The notes: generated by a model not told the origin, from the letters alone. Shown: positions 33,471-43,340, counted from the stretch's first letter. The stretch: DNA of 64,000 nt from Dyadobacter chenwenxiniae (GCF_022869785.1 NZ_CP094997.1:2914001-2978000), one strand, 5' to 3'. Numbers and translations are program-made.

Positions 33471-35309
33471 ATGCTTAGATATATCCTGCTGTTTTTGCTG
33501 CTATCCACTTATGCTTCGGCCCAGAATCCCGACAGCCTGGAAGTGTACAGCAGAGATAGCTTACGCTACACAAACCTGAAAGCAAGGATGTCGAAAACCA
33601 AGTTTTCGCGTGCGGTATACAGGCTGTTGTTCAGAGATGTTTACAACCAGGGCAAGGTGACGGAGGTGAAGGAGATCGAAACCAATCCGTTCACGCCCTA
33701 TGAAGGCATGGTGATCCGGAAAATCCATATCCGGCAGCTGGATATCCTGGGCGAGTCTGTTTATGATACGACACGTGAAGGAAAGCGGCTCGAAAAATTT
33801 CTAAGTAAAAATCTGCACACGAATACGCGGGAAAGCATCATACGAAAATCATTTCTGCTGTTTTCCGAAGGTGATGACATCCAGGCCAAAGTGCTAAGAG
33901 ACAATGAGCGTCTGCTGCGGGCCAACAGGACAATCACCGATGCGCGTATCATTGTCGTTCCGCGAAAAGATGTGACCTGGATGGCCGACGTGATTGTGCT
34001 CGTTCAGGATTCCTGGTCATTGAATTTCAGGGGCGGATTCAATTCATTCAACAAATTCAATCTCGGTGTTGAAAATGTAAACGTACGCGGAACAACGCAT
34101 TCGCAGCTTACACGCGTCCGCTGGGATAGCAAGGATATTTATGGCAAAAAATTCCAGTTCCGGACTATTTATACAGTTCCGTACATTGGCAAAACATTCA
34201 TTACAGGACAGGGAAGCTTCATTTACGAGCGGGATCTCGAAGAACAGTCTATCCGTTTCTTCCGCAGCTTTTTAACCAACGAAACGAAATACGCCGGTTC
34301 CGTGGAGGCCGGTAAGCGCATGGTAAGGCAAATAAAGCGGAATCCCAGCGACACCGAGGAGCCGATCATTTTCCCTACCAGATTTAATTACTACGATATC
34401 TGGCTTGGCCGGTCATTCAAATTTCCGTTTCCCGCAAGCCGTCTGGCGGAAAATTCTCGCATCGTTATTGCGGCCCGCCATAACAAATTTAACTTTCTTG
34501 AACGCCCGGAGGTTTCACCCTATATCAATAAAGTGTATTGGAATAAAAGCGCAACGCTGCTTAGTCTAGGGTATTCCAACCGTAATTACAAACGGGACGT
34601 CTTGATCTATGGTTTCGGACGGACGGAGGACGTTCCTGTCGGTCACCTGTTTGCATTGACCGCCGGCCGGGAAGATACTGAATTTGGCGCGAGAGGTTAT
34701 GCAGGTCTGCAATATGCAACCGGAAAATATCTGCCGCATAATCTTGGGTATATGTATGGTCTTCTTAACATTGGCTCATACATTAAAGAAGCCAAGACGC
34801 AGCAAGGCGTCATCAGTGCGCAGCTCAACTACATCAGCAACCTGATCCCTTTCCGATACAGCTTTTTCCGCCAGTTTTTCACAGGGCGTTATACGCGGGG
34901 GGTGAACAGGGACCCGCTGGATTATCTGAATATCAGCGGCGACCAGGGAATCCGGGGCATTAACAGCGAGCAGCTGATCGGCACAACCCGGCTTACGCTG
35001 GGGACGGAAACAGTCTTTTTTTCGGATAAAAGTTTGTTGGGCTTTCGTATCGCCTATTTTGTTTTTGCAGATATCGGCCTGGTGAATGGCGCGGAATCGA
35101 TCTGGAAAAGTCCGTTGTACCAGGGTTATGGGCTTGGTTTGCGGCTAAGAAACGAAAACCTGACATTTAATACATTGCAACTACGCGTTGGATATTATCC
35201 GAATATTCCGGGAAACACATCGGTATTCAGGTTTGGAGTAGATGGCAATGTCCCGTTGAGATTGAGGGATTTCGACATTTCCGCACCTGCCATAGCACCG
35301 CTTCAATAA
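33471..35309 (+). CDS. BamA/TamA-like outer-membrane barrel protein
   Basis: About 612 residues with a signal peptide (YILLFLLLSTYASAQ). A POTRA-like segment (about 75-165: MVIRKIHIRQLDILGESVYD, then LLRANRTITDARIIVVP) precedes a 16-strand-type Omp85 barrel rich in aromatic strand ends, with VNVRGTTHSQLTRVRWDSKD and a GDQGIRGI motif resembling the family's conserved VRGF loop. There is only one POTRA-like repeat, so it is not the essential BamA; it may be a TamA-like or patatin-free surface antigen variant. ATG 33471 is preferred to GTG 33465. Confidence 0.72.
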   Translation: MLRYILLFLLLSTYASAQNPDSLEVYSRDSLRYTNLKARMSKTKFSRAVYRLLFRDVYNQGKVTEVKEIETNPFTPYEGMVIRKIHIRQLDILGESVYDTTREGKRLEKFLSKNLHTNTRESIIRKSFLLFSEGDDIQAKVLRDNERLLRANRTITDARIIVVPRKDVTWMADVIVLVQDSWSLNFRGGFNSFNKFNLGVENVNVRGTTHSQLTRVRWDSKDIYGKKFQFRTIYTVPYIGKTFITGQGSFIYERDLEEQSIRFFRSFLTNETKYAGSVEAGKRMVRQIKRNPSDTEEPIIFPTRFNYYDIWLGRSFKFPFPASRLAENSRIVIAARHNKFNFLERPEVSPYINKVYWNKSATLLSLGYSNRNYKRDVLIYGFGRTEDVPVGHLFALTAGREDTEFGARGYAGLQYATGKYLPHNLGYMYGLLNIGSYIKEAKTQQGVISAQLNYISNLIPFRYSFFRQFFTGRYTRGVNRDPLDYLNISGDQGIRGINSEQLIGTTRLTLGTETVFFSDKSLLGFRIAYFVFADIGLVNGAESIWKSPLYQGYGLGLRLRNENLTFNTLQLRVGYYPNIPGNTSVFRFGVDGNVPLRLRDFDISAPAIAPLQ

Positions 35310-35402
35310 TTGCATTTAACTGATAATAAGTCTCTTAAAATCTCAGCTTCAAAAAATAACAGTAATTTCCGCTATCCTTTCTTTTTTTTCAGATATGTGA
35401 AT

Positions 35403-35410
35403 TAACTTTG
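35403..35410 (+). promoter_or_regulatory. TAnnTTTG promoter box before carB
   Basis: TAACTTTG is preceded by a T-rich stretch (35378-35389) at roughly the -33 distance. It lies 94 bases before the GTG start of carB. Confidence 0.45.
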
Positions 35411-35504
35411 TGGAATTTTTGGACGTACCCCTGCTGAGATTAACAGGCAATTCTGCCAAAAGTTGTTAAAAAGTTTTCCTCATTTCTACAAATTACCTAT
35501 TACT

Positions 35505-38348
35505 GTGCCCAAAAATACGAATATCAATTCCGTTCTAATTATCGGTTCAGGTCCAATTATCATCGGTCAGGCATGCGAATTTGACTATGCCGGTTCTCAG
35601 GCTGCCCGTTCGCTGCGCGAAGAAGGGATAGAAGTTGTGTTGATCAACTCCAACCCCGCCACGATCATGACTGACCCGATCAGTGCAGATCATGTTTACC
35701 TGCTTCCATTGGAAAAGAAATATATCGTTGAAATCCTGGAAAAACACAAAGCGATGGGCAAGCCTATCGATGCAGTGCTTCCTACAATGGGCGGACAAAC
35801 CGCGTTAAACCTTGCCATTGATTGCGATAAAGCCGGGATTTGGAAAAAGTATAATGTGGATCTCATCGGAGTCGACATTAAGGCCATTGAAACGACGGAG
35901 GATCGGGAGAAGTTCAGGTTGAAAATGCTTGAACTCGATGTGAATGTCTGCAAAGGCCGCACGGCAAGATCGTTTTTGGAAGGAAAAGAAATTGCGCAGG
36001 AAATCGGTTTTCCGCTTGTGATCCGCCCTTCCTATACATTAGGAGGAACAGGAGGCGGTTTTGTTGAAAGAGAAGAGGATTTCGACAAAGCATTGAACAA
36101 TGGATTGCATGCCTCGCCGGTCCACGAAGTTTTGGTTGAACAAAGCGCAATGGGCTGGAAAGAATACGAATTAGAGCTCTTGCGAGATAATAAAGGCAAT
36201 TTCATCATCATCTGCTCCATTGAGAACTTTGACCCGATGGGCGTGCATACAGGTGACAGCATTACAGTTGCGCCGGCGATGACGCTTCCGGATACGCTTT
36301 ACCAGCAAATGCGCGACCTGGCAATCAAGATGATGGACGGGATCGGAAAGTTTGCGGGTGGCTGTAATGTTCAGTTTTCAGTAAACCCTGCCAATGATCA
36401 GATCATTGCCATTGAAATTAATCCGCGTGTTTCACGCTCTTCTGCGCTGGCATCCAAAGCAACCGGTTATCCAATTGCGAAAATCGCTGCAAAAATGGCC
36501 ATTGGCTATAACCTGGACGAGCTGATTAACCCAATCACTGGAAGCACTTCGGCTTTCTTCGAGCCTTCGATCGACTATGTGATCGTAAAAGTGCCGCGTT
36601 GGAACTTTGATAAATTCAAAGGTGCTGACCGTTCTTTGGGACTTCAAATGAAATCGGTTGGAGAAGCGATGGGCATTGGCCGGAATTTCCAGGAAGCGCT
36701 GCAAAAAGCATGTCAGTCACTGGAAATCAGAAGAAACGGTTTGGGAGCGGATGGTCGCGAGCTTCGTGATCAGGAAGCCATCAAACACAGCCTGAAACAT
36801 CCGAGCTGGGATCGCCTTTTCCACATATATGATGCTTTCAAAATTGGTTTATCATTCAAAACCATTCAAAGCCTCACCCAAATTGATTCCTGGTTCCTGC
36901 GTCAGATCGAAGAATTAATCGAGCTGGAACACGAGATAGAAAAATTTGACCTTAGCGATCTACCGAAGGAACTTCTGCTCACTGCAAAACAAAAAGGCTA
37001 CGCAGATCGCCAGATCGCCCATTTGATCGGCACAAAAGAAAGCAAAGTCTACGACAAGCGTAAGGAGCTAGGTATTAAGCGCGTATACAAGTGCGTTGAC
37101 ACCTGCGCAGCTGAATTTGAAGCAAAAACACCTTACTATTACTCCACATTCAACACTTCCCAGGAATATCCCGACAACGAATCCATTGTCAGCGACCGCA
37201 AAAAAGTGGTTGTGCTGGGTTCTGGTCCAAACCGGATCGGACAGGGAATTGAGTTTGACTACTCATGCGTTCACGGGGTTTTGGCTGCGAAGGAAGAAGG
37301 TTACGAGACCATTATGATCAACTGTAACCCGGAAACAGTTTCAACCGATCCGGACATTGCGGATAAACTGTATTTTGAGCCTGTTTTCTGGGAGCATGTC
37401 TTCGACATCATCGAACATGAAAAACCCGAAGGCGTAATTGTTCAGCTTGGCGGACAAACTGCCCTTAAAATGGCAGAAAAGCTTGAAAAATACGGCATTA
37501 AGATCATTGGCACCAGTTACCATTCACTCGACTGGGCCGAAGATCGCGGGCGCTTCTCTTCCCTTTTGGAAGACCTTGAAATACCATTCCCTAAATTCGG
37601 AACGGTAAGGACCTCGGATGCTGCAGTTGAATTGTCCCGCACGCTCGGTTTCCCGCTTCTGGTTCGCCCAAGTTACGTTTTGGGTGGACAGAGCATGAAA
37701 ATTGTGATCAATGAAAAAGAAATGGAGCAGCATGTGGTTAAAATCCTGCATGATATTCCGGATAACAATATTTTGCTTGACCATTTCCTTGAAGGGGCTT
37801 TGGAAGCGGAAGCAGACGCCATCTGCGACGGTGAAGACGCTTACATTATCGGGGTTATGGAGCATATCGAACCCGCCGGGATTCACTCCGGTGATTCGCA
37901 CGCCGCACTTCCGCCATTCGATCTGACAGCGGACGAAATACGCCAGATTGAAGAGCATACGCGGAAAATTGCGTTGGCAATGAATGTGATCGGATTGATC
38001 AATGTGCAGTTCGCTATTAAGAATGGCATTGTTTACGTGATCGAGGCAAATCCAAGAGCTTCCCGCACCGTTCCGTTTATTTGCAAGGCTTATCAAGAAC
38101 CTTATGTAAATTATGCAACGAAGTTGATGCTGGGCACTAAGAAATTGAAAGACTTCACATTTAATCCTGTGAAAAAAGGCTGGGCGATTAAAATCCCGGT
38201 ATTCTCTTTCAACAAATTCCCGAATGTAAATAAGGAACTTGGGCCGGAAATGAAGTCAACCGGGGAAGCTATTTATTTCATCGATGACTTGCAGGATGAT
38301 TTCTTCCAAAAAATTTACGGCGAGCGGAATCTATATCTGAGCCGCTAG
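35505..38348 (+). CDS. carB: carbamoyl-phosphate synthase large subunit, short form
   Basis: About 947 residues. Two ATP-grasp synthetase halves are present: NSVLIIGSGPIIIGQACEFDYAG and ATGYPIAKIAAKMAIG in the first; KVVVLGSGPNRIGQGIEFDYSC, VIVQLGGQTALKMAEKL and FAIKNGIVYVIEANPRASRTVPF in the second. It joins bicarbonate, glutamine-derived ammonia and two ATP for pyrimidines and arginine. The protein ends at RNLYLSR, just after the second ATP-grasp, so the roughly 130-residue C-terminal MGS-like allosteric domain of E. coli CarB is absent. GTG 35505 (VPKNTNIN) is preferred to TTG 35463. carA is not in the window. Confidence 0.95.
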   Translation: MPKNTNINSVLIIGSGPIIIGQACEFDYAGSQAARSLREEGIEVVLINSNPATIMTDPISADHVYLLPLEKKYIVEILEKHKAMGKPIDAVLPTMGGQTALNLAIDCDKAGIWKKYNVDLIGVDIKAIETTEDREKFRLKMLELDVNVCKGRTARSFLEGKEIAQEIGFPLVIRPSYTLGGTGGGFVEREEDFDKALNNGLHASPVHEVLVEQSAMGWKEYELELLRDNKGNFIIICSIENFDPMGVHTGDSITVAPAMTLPDTLYQQMRDLAIKMMDGIGKFAGGCNVQFSVNPANDQIIAIEINPRVSRSSALASKATGYPIAKIAAKMAIGYNLDELINPITGSTSAFFEPSIDYVIVKVPRWNFDKFKGADRSLGLQMKSVGEAMGIGRNFQEALQKACQSLEIRRNGLGADGRELRDQEAIKHSLKHPSWDRLFHIYDAFKIGLSFKTIQSLTQIDSWFLRQIEELIELEHEIEKFDLSDLPKELLLTAKQKGYADRQIAHLIGTKESKVYDKRKELGIKRVYKCVDTCAAEFEAKTPYYYSTFNTSQEYPDNESIVSDRKKVVVLGSGPNRIGQGIEFDYSCVHGVLAAKEEGYETIMINCNPETVSTDPDIADKLYFEPVFWEHVFDIIEHEKPEGVIVQLGGQTALKMAEKLEKYGIKIIGTSYHSLDWAEDRGRFSSLLEDLEIPFPKFGTVRTSDAAVELSRTLGFPLLVRPSYVLGGQSMKIVINEKEMEQHVVKILHDIPDNNILLDHFLEGALEAEADAICDGEDAYIIGVMEHIEPAGIHSGDSHAALPPFDLTADEIRQIEEHTRKIALAMNVIGLINVQFAIKNGIVYVIEANPRASRTVPFICKAYQEPYVNYATKLMLGTKKLKDFTFNPVKKGWAIKIPVFSFNKFPNVNKELGPEMKSTGEAIYFIDDLQDDFFQKIYGERNLYLSR

Positions 38349-38362
38349 TTTACATTCTTTGT

Positions 38363-38410
38363 ATATAAAAGCGAAAGCCGACACAAATGTGCCGGCTTTC
38401 GCTTTTATAT
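38363..38410. terminator. bidirectional terminator between carB and the DUF4834 gene
   Basis: 18-nt perfect arms (38363-38380 and 38393-38410, core AAAGCGAAAGCCG) with a 12-nt loop. T-rich on both sides, between convergent genes. Confidence 0.85.
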
Positions 38411-38426
38411 ATTTAAACAGAAAATT

Positions 38427-38675
38427 TTACTTCACTTCTTCATAATCCACATACTCACCGCCTCGGAAACGGGACGACTGATTAACATCCGGCGGCGTAT
38501 TATCCACTTTCACACCCGCATTGGGACGTTGGCGTTGCTGCTGGGCCTTGTATTGCCTTTCCTGTTCTTTAATGAGCTGGCGGCCTACAAGCAAGTGGAA
38601 AATAAATCTTCTAAAAAACGGAACAAATGCGATCAGAAGCAGGAATATGAGGATTATATTAAATACGAGTTTCAT
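38427..38675 (-). CDS. DUF4834-family small membrane protein
   Basis: 82 residues: one N-terminal membrane helix (MKLVFNIILIFLLLIAFVPFF), a basic amphipathic stretch with an EQERQYKAQQQRQR repeat, and a conserved tail GGEYVDYEEVK. The size and tail match the Bacteroidota-specific DUF4834 proteins, whose function is not known. Confidence 0.75.
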   Translation of the reverse strand: MKLVFNIILIFLLLIAFVPFFRRFIFHLLVGRQLIKEQERQYKAQQQRQRPNAGVKVDNTPPDVNQSSRFRGGEYVDYEEVK

Positions 38676-38832
38676 TTTTCAAATGTTTATTACATTAATG
38701 TATAACGTAAAGCTGGCATAAATAGCACACGAATATAATGAAAACCTAACGAATGATCCAATCCGGCTTAGGAAAGGCGATATCAAATTATGGATGGCTG
38801 GCAGTCAGTAGTCCCGGGATCTTGCTGGGCCG

Positions 38833-40164
38833 TCAGGCTTCCTGTTTCACGGCTTCTTCGTTCTTCTCATTCTTATTGGATATTTGCTCTATCGTTTTTG
38901 GCCTCAGGATCAAGCGCAATGACTGGTCATACGTAGCGTAGTTCCAAACCCAGTTGATCAAAATAAGCAAACGGTTCTTCACGCCCACTATGGAAATCAA
39001 ATGGACGAACATCCACGTCAGCCAGGCCATGAAACCTTGGAATTTGATAAAAGGCAAGTCTACAACTGCCCTGTTCCGGCCTACTGTGGCCATGGAACCC
39101 AGATCTTTATACTTAAATGGCACCGCTTTCTTGCCATCCATGACACGCCATACATTCCGGGCGAGCGCCTTACCCTGCTGAATTGCCGGCTGAGCCAGTT
39201 GCGGATGGCCATTTTCCCATTCACCCTCCTGCATCGCTGCCACATCGCCCAGCGCAAAAATTTCTTCAAAACCCTGGACGCGATTGTACTGATCCACTTT
39301 AATGCGCCCGCCACGAACAATCAACTCAGGATTCAAACCATTCAAAGGATTTGCCTTAATCCCCGCGGCCCAAACCAAGTTATCAGCCCGAATCCGCATT
39401 CCTTGCTTCGTAGTCACATATTTCCCATCAAAACCAGTTACAACTTGCTCTGTATGAATGTGCACGCCCATTTTTTCAAGGTATTCCCTCGATCTTTGAG
39501 ACGATTCGTCTGACATCGCACCCAAAAGTTCCTTTGAACCTTCGAGTAAATGGATCTCCATGGTTTTGAAATCCATTTCAGGGTAATCCTTTGGTAAAAT
39601 AAAATGCTTCATCTCCGCCAGCGTTCCCGACAATTCGACCCCGGTAGGACCGCCGCCGACCACCACCACACTCATTAACCCGGCGCGCTCCTCTTCCGAA
39701 TCCACAGAAAGGGCATCCTCGAAATTTTGTAATATTCTGTTTCTCAAAGCCAATGCCTCGGAAACCGTTTTCATCGGGATTGCCCTTTCTTCAATTTCCT
39801 TCATTCCAAAATAATTGGTAACGGCACCCGTCGCGATTACCAGATAGTCGTAAGTAATTTCGCCCAAATCCGTGGTGATGGATTTGCGGTCGGGATTCAC
39901 ATTGTGCACCTCGGTGATGCGTATATGTACGTTCTTTTTGGATTGAAAGATTTTCCGGAGCGGAAAAGAAATGGAGCTTGGTTCAAGGCCGGCCATTGCC
40001 ACCTGATAGAACAACGGCTGAAACTGGTGGTAATTATTGCGGTCAATCAGCACGACTTGCAAGTCCTCACGCTTGGCAATTTCCCTTGCCAATGCAAGTC
40101 CGCCAAAGCCCGCGCCTACGATCACTACCCGCTTGTGTTGTGTATATGGAATGTTTGGTAACAT
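38833..40164 (-). CDS. ndh: type II NADH dehydrogenase (NDH-2)
   Basis: A 443-residue two-dinucleotide-binding flavoprotein: FAD motif VVIVGAGFGGLALAREIAK (residues 13-31), NYHQFQPLFYQVA, NADH motif VVVVGGGPTGVELSGTLAE (about 165), and the C-terminal FAD contact EEIFALGDVA. It ends in a hydrophobic membrane-anchor region (GFMAWLTWMFVHLISIVGV). It oxidises NADH to feed quinone without pumping protons. Complex I genes occur in the same window, so the organism has both entry routes. The ATG directly follows one arm of an 11-bp inverted repeat, leaving no room for a ribosome-binding site. Confidence 0.9.
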   Translation of the reverse strand: MLPNIPYTQHKRVVIVGAGFGGLALAREIAKREDLQVVLIDRNNYHQFQPLFYQVAMAGLEPSSISFPLRKIFQSKKNVHIRITEVHNVNPDRKSITTDLGEITYDYLVIATGAVTNYFGMKEIEERAIPMKTVSEALALRNRILQNFEDALSVDSEEERAGLMSVVVVGGGPTGVELSGTLAEMKHFILPKDYPEMDFKTMEIHLLEGSKELLGAMSDESSQRSREYLEKMGVHIHTEQVVTGFDGKYVTTKQGMRIRADNLVWAAGIKANPLNGLNPELIVRGGRIKVDQYNRVQGFEEIFALGDVAAMQEGEWENGHPQLAQPAIQQGKALARNVWRVMDGKKAVPFKYKDLGSMATVGRNRAVVDLPFIKFQGFMAWLTWMFVHLISIVGVKNRLLILINWVWNYATYDQSLRLILRPKTIEQISNKNEKNEEAVKQEA

Positions 40165-40195
40165 GGTCTGGTCATTTTAAATAGATGACCAGACC
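40165..40195. promoter_or_regulatory. 11-bp perfect inverted repeat abutting the ndh start
   Basis: GGTCTGGTCAT (40165-40175) and ATGACCAGACC (40185-40195) flank a 9-nt A/T-rich spacer. On the minus strand the second arm ends immediately before the ndh ATG. It may be an operator for a dimeric regulator or an RNA hairpin limiting ndh translation; it lacks a U-tract typical of a terminator for bshA. Confidence 0.6.
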
Positions 40196-40210
40196 TTAAA
40201 AATACCATAC

Positions 40211-41350
40211 CTATATCGCTATCGCCTTGCTATTTTCCACAACCTTCTCATAATAAGACTCATAATGAGGAAGGATTTTAGTAATATCAAATTCTTTTGC
40301 TCGCGCCAGGGCATTTGCCTTGAATGTTGGCAGATTAGCGTCATCCAGGATGTAAGCCGCATTTTTCACCATGTCATCCACATCACCAACATCACTTAAA
40401 AATCCGGTAATGCCATGAAGATTTAATTCAGGAAGACCACCGGCATTTGAGGTGATTATCGGGACTTCGCAAGCTAATGCTTCCAATGCGGCAAGCCCAA
40501 AGCTTTCTGATTCAGAAGGCATAAGGAACAAGTCCGCTACGGAAAGCACTTCTTCGATCGCATCCAGTTTACCCAGAAATCTAACATCAGAAAGCATATC
40601 AAGGTCTTTGCACATCCGTTCAATGCGCTGCCTGTCCGGGCCATCCCCCACCAATAAAAGCTTACTAGGCAACAACTTGCGCAATTTTTCGAAAATCAGG
40701 ATTACGTCGTCAATGCGCTTTACTTTTCTGAAATTGGATGTGTGGACGATCAGTTTCTCGTCATTCGGGCAGATCGCTAATTTGAAATGCTCCTTTTTCT
40801 GGCGGTTAAAACGGTCCAGATCAATGAAATTCGGGATCACCTCAATGTCTTTGGTGATCGCAAAATGGGCATAAGTGTCCCTTTTCAAAGATTCAGAAAC
40901 GGCAGTAATCCCATCCGACTGGTTAATGCTGAATGTTACAACTGGTTCGTACGACTCATCTTTTCCAACCAGCGTAATGTCCGTCCCGTGCAATGTTGTG
41001 ATGACGGGAATGTGAATGCCCTGCTGTGCCAGGATTTGCTTGGCCAGATACGCGGACGACGCATGCGGGATCGCGTAATGCACGTGCAGCAAGTCCAGGT
41101 TAGCACTTGCGGCTACGTGAACCATTTCACTGGACAATGCGGATTCGTAAGGCGGATATTGGAACAGCGGGTAAGCCGGGATATTTACTTCGTGGTAGTA
41201 AAGGTTCTCATTGAAGAAGTCGAGTCTTTGGGGCTGTGAATATGTAATAAAATGAACCTGATGGCCTACTTTCGCAAGTGCCTTACCAAGTTCAGTAGCT
41301 ACCACACCGCTTCCTCCGAAGGTAGGATAGCATACAATGCCAATTTTCAT
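40211..41350 (-). CDS. bshA: N-acetyl-alpha-D-glucosaminyl L-malate synthase BshA
   Basis: About 379 residues, GT4 glycosyltransferase that makes GlcNAc-malate, the first step of bacillithiol. Hallmarks: MKIGIVCYPTFGGSGVVATELG at the start, LLHVHYAIPHASSAYLA, TTLHGTDITLVG, and the GT4 donor site MPSESESFGLAALEALACEVPIITSNAGGLPEL (E-x7-E). ATG 41350 starts the conserved N-terminus; the open frame extends to 41377. bshB and bshC are not in the window. Confidence 0.94.
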   Translation of the reverse strand: MKIGIVCYPTFGGSGVVATELGKALAKVGHQVHFITYSQPQRLDFFNENLYYHEVNIPAYPLFQYPPYESALSSEMVHVAASANLDLLHVHYAIPHASSAYLAKQILAQQGIHIPVITTLHGTDITLVGKDESYEPVVTFSINQSDGITAVSESLKRDTYAHFAITKDIEVIPNFIDLDRFNRQKKEHFKLAICPNDEKLIVHTSNFRKVKRIDDVILIFEKLRKLLPSKLLLVGDGPDRQRIERMCKDLDMLSDVRFLGKLDAIEEVLSVADLFLMPSESESFGLAALEALACEVPIITSNAGGLPELNLHGITGFLSDVGDVDDMVKNAAYILDDANLPTFKANALARAKEFDITKILPHYESYYEKVVENSKAIAI

Positions 41351-41530
41351 AATTCTATCTAAAAAGTTGAAAGTCACTTTGGCGAGCTGTTATGACAACA
41401 GATCTTTTAGGCTAACAACAAATGATCCATTTTTTATCCCTAAAATGGATAAAGATGTTGAGATTTGTCGTTAATGGGATAAAATGAATAATTTTATTGT
41501 CTAAACCTTCTGTTTCCTGAGTTAGCCTGC

Positions 41531-42412
41531 ATGAATGTGTCTGCAAGACCAAAAATTACTTTATGGGATTACGTTACCGGAAGCGCCCGGCTGGTCCGTA
41601 TGACCAACCTGGTGATTGTGGTGATGACTCAATATTTGACGCGTATTTTACTGATTGGTCCCCGGCACGAATGGCGAAGCATTATCGCGGATGCAGATAT
41701 GTTCGTTTTATCGCTTTCAACGGTTTGCATTGCAGCAGCAGGTTACATTATTAATGATTATTTTGATATAAAAATCGACATTGTAAATAAGCCGGAGCGC
41801 GTGGTGGTCGGGCGGTATCTGAAACGCCGCTGGGCTATGGGTGCGCACCAGGTGCTGAATGTGATGGGTGCGGTTTTCGGATTGGTTGTGAGTCCTTATA
41901 TTTTTGTGATCAATGTATTTTCGATCACATTGCTGTGGTTTTATTCAGAGCGTTACAAAAGGCTGCCTTTCATTGGCAACTTTATCGTCTCGCTGCTGAC
42001 GGGTCTTTCCCTGCTGATCCTGACCGTTCATTTCCCTGTTAACCGTCATTTGGTGTTCATCTACGCGGTTTTTTCCTTCTTTATTTCGCTTGTCCGGGAA
42101 ATTGTCAAGGATATGGAGGACATCAAAGGCGACGAAGCTCACGGCTGCCGGACCCTGCCTATTATCTGGGGCATTCGCAGAACGAAGAACTTCCTGTATG
42201 TGATCCTGTTAATGTTCGTAGCCACCCTGTTTGTGATGGCACGCGCGCTGGATAATAATGTATTGATTATCTTATTCTTCCTTCTTCTGATCCCCATCGC
42301 CTGGCTGTGTGCAAGCCTGGCGCGGGCCGATACACGACGTGATTTCAAACAAATCAGCAGCCTCTGCAAGATTATTATGCTGCTCGGCCTGGTTACGATG
42401 ATCTGGGCATAA
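41531..42412 (+). CDS. UbiA-family prenyltransferase
   Basis: 293 residues with about eight membrane helices. Both Asp-rich motifs are present: NDYFDIKIDIVNKPER (NDxxDxxxD, about residue 77) and DMEDIKGDEAHGCRTLPI (DxxxD, about 197). UbiA enzymes join a prenyl diphosphate to an aromatic or glycerol-phosphate acceptor. In Bacteroidota this subgroup is often annotated as geranylgeranylglycerol-phosphate geranylgeranyltransferase, but a menaquinone or heme substrate is not excluded. It is divergent from bshA. Confidence 0.88.
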   Translation: MNVSARPKITLWDYVTGSARLVRMTNLVIVVMTQYLTRILLIGPRHEWRSIIADADMFVLSLSTVCIAAAGYIINDYFDIKIDIVNKPERVVVGRYLKRRWAMGAHQVLNVMGAVFGLVVSPYIFVINVFSITLLWFYSERYKRLPFIGNFIVSLLTGLSLLILTVHFPVNRHLVFIYAVFSFFISLVREIVKDMEDIKGDEAHGCRTLPIIWGIRRTKNFLYVILLMFVATLFVMARALDNNVLIILFFLLLIPIAWLCASLARADTRRDFKQISSLCKIIMLLGLVTMIWA

Positions 42413-42513
42413 AGTTCTACCGTATAATCAATATATCAGGCAACCAACGGTATTCTGATCAGGGAAAGTATCTTTGGTTAACAAAACAAACCTGTGTTCT
42501 CACATTACTCATC

Positions 42514-43209
42514 ATGAAAAAAACGCTATTATGGAGCATTCTGATGCTCTTTTTTATTCACACACTGTCCTTTGCACAAGAATGCGGCGGCATAGCGATC
42601 AAGCAGGACAGCGGTTTTGAGATGACGAACTTCGACGCCAAGGGAAAAGAATCCGGGAAGATCATTTACAAAATTGTGAACGTCTCGCAAGAAGGCTCAG
42701 CAACGGTCTTCAGTGTAGATATGGAAGCGCTGAATGCGAAGGGAAAGTCGGAGCTAAAAAATACTTATCAGATGAAGTGTGATGGCAATGTGACGACTGT
42801 TGATGCCAAATCGCTGATCAGCCAGGAGCAGCTCAGAACTTTCAAGGATATGGAAATGAAATTTACTTACGACAACATTGAATATCCGACCAAATACGTC
42901 GTTGGTGATAAATTGAAGGATGCTTCTGTCAAAGGGACCGGGCAGTCGGGCCCGATGGGCATCACATTCGATATGCTAATTAAAAACAGAAATGTGGTTG
43001 GGCAGGAAAAAATCACCGTTCCAAGCGGAACATTTGATGCCTACAAGATCAAATCTGACATGGCATTTGAAATGAAAATGGGCTTTCCGGTGAAGATGGA
43101 AATGGAAAGTATTTCGTACCGCGCGCCTGGCGTTTTATGGGACCTGAAAACTGAAACTTACCGGAAGGGAAAGCTCATCGGATACAGCGAACTCACCAAG
43201 ATCTACTGA
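42514..43209 (+). CDS. exported TapB/DUF3108-like protein
   Basis: 231 residues with a Sec signal peptide (SILMLFFIHTLSFAQ). A single beta-rich domain includes FEMTNFDAKGKESGKIIYKI, ITVPSGTFDAYKI and PGVLWDLKTETYRKGKLIGYSELTKI, a pattern seen in TapB/DUF3108-like periplasmic proteins. The role is unknown. Confidence 0.65.
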   Translation: MKKTLLWSILMLFFIHTLSFAQECGGIAIKQDSGFEMTNFDAKGKESGKIIYKIVNVSQEGSATVFSVDMEALNAKGKSELKNTYQMKCDGNVTTVDAKSLISQEQLRTFKDMEMKFTYDNIEYPTKYVVGDKLKDASVKGTGQSGPMGITFDMLIKNRNVVGQEKITVPSGTFDAYKIKSDMAFEMKMGFPVKMEMESISYRAPGVLWDLKTETYRKGKLIGYSELTKIY

Positions 43210-43240
43210 TTTACAGTTACCTGGATTAAAATATGCTTAA

Positions 43241-43277
43241 AACGGCTTTCGGCGTTTACCGTAAGCCGTTCTTTTTA
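43241..43277 (+). terminator. terminator after the TapB-like gene
   Basis: An 8-bp stem AACGGCTT (43241-43248) with AAGCCGTT (43263-43270), followed by CTTTTTATTT. Confidence 0.7.
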
Positions 43278-43340
43278 TTTAGATTTGTCAAACAAATTTG
43301 ACACGCATTATTAGAACAAATTAACTCTTTACATTACAAT

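Noticed and set aside
37524..38096. 190-residue antisense frame inside carB
   Set aside because: Shadow of the conserved second ATP-grasp domain.
41425..41450. Inverted repeat ATCCATTTT/AAAATGGAT between bshA and the UbiA gene as an operator
   Set aside because: Only 9 bp and A/T-rich; no promoter element could be placed beside it, so chance is likely.
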